From: CAZBBC01 sp964489835
Lineage (GTDB): Bacteria; Calditrichota; Calditrichia; JAJRVZ01
Length of the DNA stretch: 7,020 nt
Direction: 5' to 3'
Assembly (NCBI GenBank): GCA_964489835.1
Contig: CAZBBC010000202.1
Span: 1 to 7,020, forward strand
Both the position numbers and the translations under genes were made by a program. Position 1 is the first letter of the stretch. Each line of letters begins with the position of its first letter. Positions 5,468 to 7,020 of this stretch are shown one piece after another. The notes under the pieces are model-generated. The model made no database searches. It was not told where the DNA came from and worked only from the letters and a program-made list of their open reading frames with translations.

Positions 5468-6940
5468 ATGAAAAAAACAAGGCGTACGTTTATAAAACAA
5501 ATGGGATTATTACCGCTTTCTATACCCCTGCTGAGATATAATTCATGTAAGTCTGTTGAAAAGAGACCGAATATTATTTTCATTATGGCCGACGATCTGG
5601 GTTACGGCCATCTGGGCTGCTTTGGTCAAAAAAAAATCCAAACACCCCATATTGATCGGCTGTCGCAGAAAGGTATGACTTTCACCCAGGCCTATTCGGG
5701 TTGCTCCGTATGTGCTCCCTCGCGTGATACCCTTATGACCGGCCGTCATAGCGGACATATCTCCGTGCGTGGCAATGGCGGGGGGGTGTCTTTGCAAGAA
5801 AATGATATTACCATCGCTCAAATATTAAAAAAGGCGGGATATGCTACCGGGTTGTTCGGCAAATGGGGGCTGGGAGAAGAGGGAACGGTCGGTGTTCCCA
5901 ATAAAAAAGGTTTTGATGAATTTTTTGGTTATTTGCATCAACTTCATGCACAGTTTTATTATCCCGAATTTCTATGGGATAATCAGAAAAAATATCAGCT
6001 ACCGGCCAATACGAATGGTCAACGGGGACAATATTCTCATGATCTGATCATGGAACGGGCGGCTGATTTTGTCAGGAGACATTATGACCAACCTTTTTTT
6101 CTATATCTGCCGGTGACCATACCCCATCATGAGTTCATAGCACCGGAGGAAACGTTACAAATGTATCGTGGAAAGTTTGAAGAAAATCCCATCGACCATT
6201 GGCGGGATGGTTATGCGTTACCCAAAGAACCAAAGGCAACCTTTGCGGCGATGGTGACCCATCTGGATAAAAGTGTTGGGAAACTCATGGCCTTGCTCAG
6301 GGAATTAAGGATCGATGAAAACACCATCGTGATATTTACATCGGACAATGGGGCAGCGCATGGTCCGCTTGAAAACGCGGCCTTCTTTCAAGCCAATGGT
6401 CTGCTGCGTGATTATAAGGGGAGTTTATATGAAGGGGGTATTCGTGTGCCTATGATAGCCCGCTGGCCCGGACAAATCAGGCCGGCAAGCCGAAATGATC
6501 ATATCACCTATTTTCCTGATTATTTGCCGACACTGGCGGAATTAGCCGGTGCTTCAGAATTTATCCCGGACAATCTTGATGGTATATCGATCGTACCAAC
6601 GCTGCGGCAACAGGGTCAGCAAAAACAGCACCCGATGCTTTATTGGGAAGATGCCGAATATGAAAGGACACCGCCATATCAGATGATTGAACACACGTTT
6701 ATGCAGGCGGTACGAATGGATCAATGGAAAGCAGTGGTTAACAGTCCGGGGGCTCCAATCGAATTATATAACCTGTCCGATGATCTGGGAGAGGAACATG
6801 ATATCGCTAATGAAAATCCACAGATCATTGAAAAAATTAAACAGGTACTAAAAATCGAGCATCAGGAAGCACCGCCGCAAACGGATATGACCCATGCACA
6901 GGCAGCACGATTATATGTTCCGGGAAGAAAAGGAAATTGA
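5468..6940 (+). CDS. Tat-exported sulfatase (formylglycine-dependent, type I)
   Basis: This protein of 490 residues hydrolyses a sulfate ester, probably on a carbohydrate, outside the cytoplasm. Its N-terminus has a twin-arginine signal (TRRTFIK, residues 4-10, then LLPLSIPLL), which implies export in the folded state. The catalytic cysteine C82 in CAPSRDTLMTGR is the site converted to formylglycine by a maturase not encoded here. Metal ligands are visible: D42 and D43 in IMADDLGYG, and D293 and N294 in FTSDNGAAHG. Other active-site residues are the GKW lysine, H220 in IPHHEF, and K317 in YKGSLYEGGIRVP. The usual GKWHLG motif reads GKWGLG, followed by PNKKGFDEFFGYLHQ. The C-terminal ELYNLSDDLGEEHDIA block is typical of the family. 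I chose ATG 5468 because it has AAGG at an 8-base spacing and directly precedes the Tat motif. An in-frame GTG at 5414 would add 18 residues encoded by the upstream repeat. Confidence 0.93.
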   Translation: MKKTRRTFIKQMGLLPLSIPLLRYNSCKSVEKRPNIIFIMADDLGYGHLGCFGQKKIQTPHIDRLSQKGMTFTQAYSGCSVCAPSRDTLMTGRHSGHISVRGNGGGVSLQENDITIAQILKKAGYATGLFGKWGLGEEGTVGVPNKKGFDEFFGYLHQLHAQFYYPEFLWDNQKKYQLPANTNGQRGQYSHDLIMERAADFVRRHYDQPFFLYLPVTIPHHEFIAPEETLQMYRGKFEENPIDHWRDGYALPKEPKATFAAMVTHLDKSVGKLMALLRELRIDENTIVIFTSDNGAAHGPLENAAFFQANGLLRDYKGSLYEGGIRVPMIARWPGQIRPASRNDHITYFPDYLPTLAELAGASEFIPDNLDGISIVPTLRQQGQQKQHPMLYWEDAEYERTPPYQMIEHTFMQAVRMDQWKAVVNSPGAPIELYNLSDDLGEEHDIANENPQIIEKIKQVLKIEHQEAPPQTDMTHAQAARLYVPGRKGN

Positions 6941-7020
6941 ATTCCCTATGAGTATGGACTGTTGCAGTATCACATTATTCGTGCCAATTTAGCTATGAGC
7001 AGGATCTGTTTCCCCCCGCC

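Noticed and set aside
6948..7020. Possible start of a fifth gene (ATG at 6948 or 6995)
   Set aside because: The frame from 6948 stops after 14 codons. The frame from 6995 runs only to the window edge, with no ribosome binding site or recognisable protein.

Overview
The window carries four complete genes, all on the + strand, separated by gaps of about 190 to 280 bases; a further 319 bases precede the first gene. In order they are: a secreted neutral-ceramidase-like metallohydrolase (320-1615), a class II xylose isomerase xylA (1863-3197), a lipoprotein with a metallophosphoesterase domain related to purple acid phosphatases (3475-5280), and a Tat-exported sulfatase of the formylglycine type (5468-6940). 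No tRNA, rRNA, CRISPR array, transposase or phage gene was seen. The last 80 bases (6941-7020) hold no supportable gene.

The organism looks like a Gram-negative, heterotrophic, moderately AT-rich bacterium, plausibly from the Bacteroidota/Calditrichota/FCB-type or a related environmental lineage. The grounds are a relaxed lipobox (FFSC), a Tat-type sulfatase, a short ceramidase-like protein, and AT-rich spacers full of short palindromic repeats. This placement is inference. No gene here is a strong phylogenetic marker.

Three of the four genes encode proteins predicted to leave the cytoplasm, and all three resemble metal-dependent hydrolases that cleave N-acyl, phosphate-ester or sulfate-ester bonds. 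The fourth is a cytoplasmic sugar isomerase. The simplest reading is an accessory catabolic neighbourhood that strips substituents from complex glycans or glycolipids outside the cytoplasm and feeds pentose into central metabolism. No glycoside hydrolase, SusC/SusD pair, transporter, xylulokinase or regulator is inside the window, so that link is weak. The gaps and intervening repeats make a single tight operon unlikely.

The most unusual part is the intergenic DNA. Bases 1-319 hold the end of one repeat, a REP-like cluster of small hairpins and a roughly 98-base inverted repeat. Bases 1616-1862 hold a possible terminator and a 30-base near-perfect palindrome. Bases 3198-3474 hold a 183-base nested inverted repeat whose outer arms are tandem 9-mers and whose inner arms are tandem 7-mers. 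Bases 5281-5467 hold another nested inverted repeat built around a perfect 13-bp palindrome. Four or five different palindromic families are therefore packed between four genes. Two of the proteins also lack a residue that defines the best-known members of their families: the nucleophilic serine of ceramidase and the iron-binding tyrosine of purple acid phosphatase.
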